From an uncultured Eubacteriales bacterium (GTDB taxonomy: Bacteria; Bacillota; Clostridia; Oscillospirales; Oscillospiraceae): a stretch of 9,229 bases of DNA. The DNA lies in the NCBI GenBank assembly GCA_900555735.1, contig USMI01000069.1, forward strand, positions 1 through 9,229, written 5' to 3'. The first letter of the stretch is position 1; each line of letters opens with the position of its first letter. Position numbers and translations under genes: made by a program. Below, piece after piece: positions 6,223-9,229 of the stretch. Below the pieces are notes generated by a model, which did not search any database, was not told where the DNA came from, and saw only the letters and a list, made by a program, of their open reading frames with translations.

Positions 6223-8292
6223 TCATTTGATCGTTGCTTTTTCACGCTTGGCAGACAGATACTGCACGGCCACAACGGCCGCCACCAGCAGCAGGCCCGC
6301 CACGTCGGTGAGCGTACCGGGGATCATCATGCCCAGACCGCCCGCAGCCAACAGGATACGGAAGAACCAAGGCACCTTCTTATACAGATGACCGTTGAGG
6401 GCCGCAGCAATGCCGAAGATGCCCAGCAGGGCGCTGATGCATATCTGCGCCACCTCCCACCAGCCGGTGATGTTCTCAAACAGCAGGGCGGGACTGTACG
6501 CGAAGATGTACGGCACAATGAAAGCCGCAATGGCCAGCTTTGTGGCATTCAAGCCAGTCTTCATGGGGTCGGACTTGGCAATGGCGGAGCCTGCGTAGGC
6601 AGCCAGTGCCACAGGCGGCGTGATATCCGCCACGATGCCGAAGTAGAACACGAAGAAGTGGGCTGCCACCACGGGGAAGTTCAGCTGGATCAGGATAGGT
6701 GCGCAGGTGGAGGCCATGATGCAGTAGTTGGCGGTGGTCGGCACGCCCATGCCCAGCACGATGCAGCACAGCATGGTCAGCACCAGACCGATAATGGTAG
6801 CGTTGCCCGCCAGCTGTACGATGGCGTTGATAAGGATGGAGGCCAGGCCGGTAACGGTGATGCAGCCGGCGATGATACCCGCCATGCCGCAGGCCACGGC
6901 CACGGTGATGGCGCCGCGGGCGCCCGCCTCCAGAGACTCCACTGCGGAGAAGAAGGAGCGCTTACCGGCAGTACCCAGTGCCTTGCCGGCGGACTGTGGC
7001 GCATTGTTCTCGTCGCCCCGCTTGCTCTGCAGGAAGAAGTTCACAAAGCCCACAGCGATAGCGGCCAGAATGGAGTAGGCCGCGGAATGGGACATGGTCT
7101 TGCTGCCGGAGGACACCAGCCACACCAGCAGGATCAGAGGAATGATCAGATAGCAGTCGCGGGCCAGCAGCTTCCACTTGGGCAGCTCCTCGCGGGGAAT
7201 ACCCTTCAAGCCCAGCTTCTTCGCCTCCAGATGGACGGCGATAAAAATGCCGGTGAAATACAGGATGGCAGGCAGGATCGCCTTGACAGCCACCTGCGCA
7301 TAGGGCAGCTTCATGTACTCCGCCATCAGGAAGGCGGCAGCGCCCATGATGGGGGGCATGATCTGACCGCCGGTTGAGGCGGCCGCCTCAACGGCTCCGG
7401 CAAACTCCGACTTGTAGCCGGTCTTCTTCATCATGGGGATGGTGAAGGAACCGGTGGTAACGGTGTTGCCCACGGAGGAGCCGGACACCATGCCGCACAG
7501 GGCGGAGCTGATAACAGCCACCTTCGCCGGGCCGCCGCTGGACCAGCCAGCCAGACGGTTGGCAAAGCTGATGAAGAAGTTGGCGATGCCGGTGCGCTCC
7601 AGGAACGCGCCGAAGATGATGAACAGAACGATGTAGGTGTAGCACACGTTGATGGGCGTACCGATAACGCCGCTGGTGGTGTAGAACAGCTTGTAGATGA
7701 TGGTTTTCAGCGCGTCATACAGGGTGGCGCCGTTCACCGCACCGGCGTAGCTCAGCTGGTTGATGAACGCGTACACGATCAGCACGCCCGCCACGCACAG
7801 AATGGGCAGACCCACGCAGCGGCGGCACAGCTCCAGAAGGATCAGGATACCCACCGCGCCGATGACCACATGGATGGGCTCGATACGGGTGGCCAGCTTG
7901 ATCAGCGTCATGGCGTTGAAGGCGAAATACAGGAAGCAGCCGGTGCCCACCAGCATCAGCACGATATCATACCAGGGCATGAAGTTGACCTTCACATGGC
8001 CCTTCTTGATGGGATAGGTCAGAAAACCGATGAATACGATGCAGGCCAGGAACAGGCTCAGACGGGTCTCCGGCAGAGCCGTTGACCACAGGGTCATTGC
8101 GATGCAGTACAGAGAGAACGCCGCCATCAGCCCGCCGGTGATCCAGCGGAGGGGGCCTTCCCAGATGCGGGTGTTGGATTCACGGTCATATTTGCGCATC
8201 ACCGCGTCCAGATCGGCGGCCATATCCTCGCCGGAGGCGGCGGAGGTGTCAACAGCCGGGGCCTCTTCGACCCGTTTTTTGAATAGCTTCAT
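6223..8292 (-). CDS. TRAP transporter fused permease (DctQ-DctM type, TAXI family)
   Basis: Cytoplasmic-membrane permease of a tripartite secondary transporter, normally driven by a Na+ or H+ gradient. With the ATG at 8292, which has AAGGAG 7 nt upstream, it has 689 residues; the frame is open to 8370 but no SD is found there. Layout: a charged cytoplasmic N-terminus (1-48), a four-helix DctQ-like part (about 50-175), then the large DctM domain. Family-like segments are SGSSVGNTVTTGSF (270-283), EAAASTGGQIMPPIMGAAAF (302-321), GMGVPTTANYCIMASTCAP (514-532) and FGIVADITPPVALAAYAGSA (551-570). The polar Gly/Ser/Thr-rich hairpins are those that bind substrate and ions in DctM structures. The last helices (about 643-679) are a C-terminal extension common in fused TAXI permeases. 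It follows the binding-protein gene by 112 nt and ends at a terminator. Substrate is unknown. Confidence 0.95.
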   Translation of the reverse strand: MKLFKKRVEEAPAVDTSAASGEDMAADLDAVMRKYDRESNTRIWEGPLRWITGGLMAAFSLYCIAMTLWSTALPETRLSLFLACIVFIGFLTYPIKKGHVKVNFMPWYDIVLMLVGTGCFLYFAFNAMTLIKLATRIEPIHVVIGAVGILILLELCRRCVGLPILCVAGVLIVYAFINQLSYAGAVNGATLYDALKTIIYKLFYTTSGVIGTPINVCYTYIVLFIIFGAFLERTGIANFFISFANRLAGWSSGGPAKVAVISSALCGMVSGSSVGNTVTTGSFTIPMMKKTGYKSEFAGAVEAAASTGGQIMPPIMGAAAFLMAEYMKLPYAQVAVKAILPAILYFTGIFIAVHLEAKKLGLKGIPREELPKWKLLARDCYLIIPLILLVWLVSSGSKTMSHSAAYSILAAIAVGFVNFFLQSKRGDENNAPQSAGKALGTAGKRSFFSAVESLEAGARGAITVAVACGMAGIIAGCITVTGLASILINAIVQLAGNATIIGLVLTMLCCIVLGMGVPTTANYCIMASTCAPILIQLNFPVVAAHFFVFYFGIVADITPPVALAAYAGSAIAKSDPMKTGLNATKLAIAAFIVPYIFAYSPALLFENITGWWEVAQICISALLGIFGIAAALNGHLYKKVPWFFRILLAAGGLGMMIPGTLTDVAGLLLVAAVVAVQYLSAKREKATIK

Positions 8293-8354
8293 AGTGGATC
8301 TCCTTGGTGTGGTTTTGGGGATGCTATGCCAAAGAACAGCGAGAACTACGGCGG

Positions 8355-8366
8355 GACGGGCCCGTC
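8355..8366. repeat. 12-nt perfect palindrome in the SBP-permease spacer
   Basis: GACGGGCCCGTC is self-complementary and lies in the 112-nt gap between the binding-protein stop and the permease start. On the minus strand it reads GAGACGGGCCCGTCCC in context, sharing GAGACGGG with the terminator at 2925-2944. No U-run follows, so it is not a full terminator; it may form a small mRNA hairpin or be a binding site. Confidence 0.4.
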
Positions 8367-8404
8367 TCAATAGAGGTTTTTCCTGTTAATGTTCCGTACA
8401 GCTT

Positions 8405-9229
8405 TTACTGGACGGTGAAGCCCTTCTCGGCAAAGTACTTGGCAGCGCCGGGGTGATAGGGCACGGAGGTGATGGAGGAACCGAACTCCAGGCTCAGCTC
8501 GCCGTACTTGGCGTGGCTGCTGACCAGATCAGCGGCGTTGTCAAAAATGTCGGCGGTCAGGGCATAGATGGCATCCTCGGACACATCGTTGCGGGCCAGG
8601 ATCACAGCGGCCACGGCCACGGTGGTCACATCCTCATCCAGACCATACACATCCTTGGGGATGACGGTCTTGGTGTAGTAGTCGGAGGTCTCCAGCAGCT
8701 TGGCGATGTGCTCGCTGTCCAGGCTGACCAGGTAGGTATCCTTGGTGGTGGCCAGGTCGGTCACAGCGGTGGTGGGGGCGCCGGCCACGATGAAGGCGGC
8801 GTCGATCTGGCCGTTCTTCAGGGCGTCGGCGCTGTCGCTGAAGGACTGGTAGGTGGGCTTGATGTCGTCCTCGGTCAGCCCGTAAGCACCCAGGACGTCA
8901 ATGGCGTTGAAGTACACGCCGGAACCGGGAGCGCCGATGGACACGGACTTGCCGGCCAGGTCAGCCACGGTCTTGATGCTGGCGTTGGTGGTGACGATCT
9001 GCACCTGCTCCATGTACAGGGCGGCCACAGTGGAGAAGCCCTCGACCTTGCTCTCGAACAGGTTGGTGCCGTTGTAGGCGTAGGCCATCACGTCGGACTG
9101 GCAGAACGCGAAGTCAGCGGTGCCGTCCACCAGCTCCTGCACGTTGGCCTGAGAGCCGTTGCCCACCAGACCCACGACGTTGATGCCGGCGTTGTTGGTG
9201 GCGTGCTGGGCGATGACGGAGCCGAAGGC
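8405..9229 (-). CDS. TAXI-family TRAP transporter solute-binding protein, 5'-truncated by window edge
   Basis: The frame is open to the right edge of the window, giving 274 visible residues that begin inside the mature protein (AFGSVIAQHATNNAGINVVG). The N-terminal signal peptide or lipobox and start codon are not in the window, so internal GTG 9175 is not the true start. Family features: GNGSQANVQELVDGTADFAF followed by CQSDVMAYAYNGT, the hinge-side stretch LAGKSVSIGAPGSGVYFNA, GQIDAAFIVAGAPTTAVTDL, and the C-terminal SVPYHPGAAKYFAEKG, which matches the usual PxHPGAxxYY-type end of TAXI proteins. It would capture the solute outside the membrane and deliver it to the permease encoded just downstream. 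TAXI substrates are mostly unknown, with glutamate or other carboxylates reported for a few, so none is assigned here. Confidence 0.93.
   Translation of the reverse strand, partial: AFGSVIAQHATNNAGINVVGLVGNGSQANVQELVDGTADFAFCQSDVMAYAYNGTNLFESKVEGFSTVAALYMEQVQIVTTNASIKTVADLAGKSVSIGAPGSGVYFNAIDVLGAYGLTEDDIKPTYQSFSDSADALKNGQIDAAFIVAGAPTTAVTDLATTKDTYLVSLDSEHIAKLLETSDYYTKTVIPKDVYGLDEDVTTVAVAAVILARNDVSEDAIYALTADIFDNAADLVSSHAKYGELSLEFGSSITSVPYHPGAAKYFAEKGFTVQ

Noticed and set aside
6082..7377. 431-codon plus-strand open frame entering the AT-rich spacer
   Set aside because: Most of it is antisense to the TRAP permease and low complexity, and the upstream part lacks an SD site.
9173..9175. GTG at 9175 as start of the solute-binding protein
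   Set aside because: The family sequence continues upstream in frame to the window edge, and no signal peptide would be present with this start.

Overview
All seven genes in this window lie on the minus strand, so it reads from right to left. The genes are GC-rich with Firmicutes-type Shine-Dalgarno sites, sigma-A-like promoters and compact intrinsic terminators. The gene set (TAXI-type TRAP transporter, K+-dependent membrane pyrophosphatase, DUF6512 protein, xpaC-telA pair) suggests a GC-rich anaerobic clostridium, most likely Oscillospiraceae/Ruminococcaceae of the gut. That placement is inferred from gene content and composition, not from a marker gene.

Region by region, in the direction of transcription: (1) 9229-6223 holds a solute-binding protein (N-terminus outside the window) and a fused DctQM-type permease, which together form a TAXI-family TRAP transporter. 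It ends at a strong intrinsic terminator (6165-6206). (2) 6164-5706 is a gene-free, very AT-rich stretch (about 26% GC by hand count over 5761-6120). It ends in a near-consensus promoter and a short leader hairpin for the next gene. (3) 5705-3615 is hppA, a membrane-integral ion-pumping pyrophosphatase with the K+-dependent signature and a Na+-pump-type glutamate, followed by a terminator (3571-3598). (4) 3499-2951 encodes a small five-helix DUF6512 membrane protein with its own terminator. (5) A sigma-A promoter directly abutting that terminator drives xpaC (2842-2132), telA/yaaN (2084-912) and a TPM-domain membrane protein (850 to beyond the left edge), a likely three-gene operon of the tellurite/toxic-anion-resistance type.

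Functional links: the pyrophosphatase probably exports Na+ (perhaps also H+) using PPi, and TRAP transporters are commonly driven by a Na+ gradient. The two neighbouring units could therefore be energetically connected, although a terminator and a separate promoter make them separate transcription units. XpaC and TelA are a recurrent pair whose molecular role is unresolved. The TPM protein behind them is a third envelope-associated partner with a possibly hairpin-masked ribosome binding site. I see no mobile element, CRISPR array, tRNA or rRNA, and no clearly new defence or biosynthetic system. The most interesting points are the ion specificity of the pyrophosphatase, the xpaC-telA-TPM operon and the AT-rich spacer.
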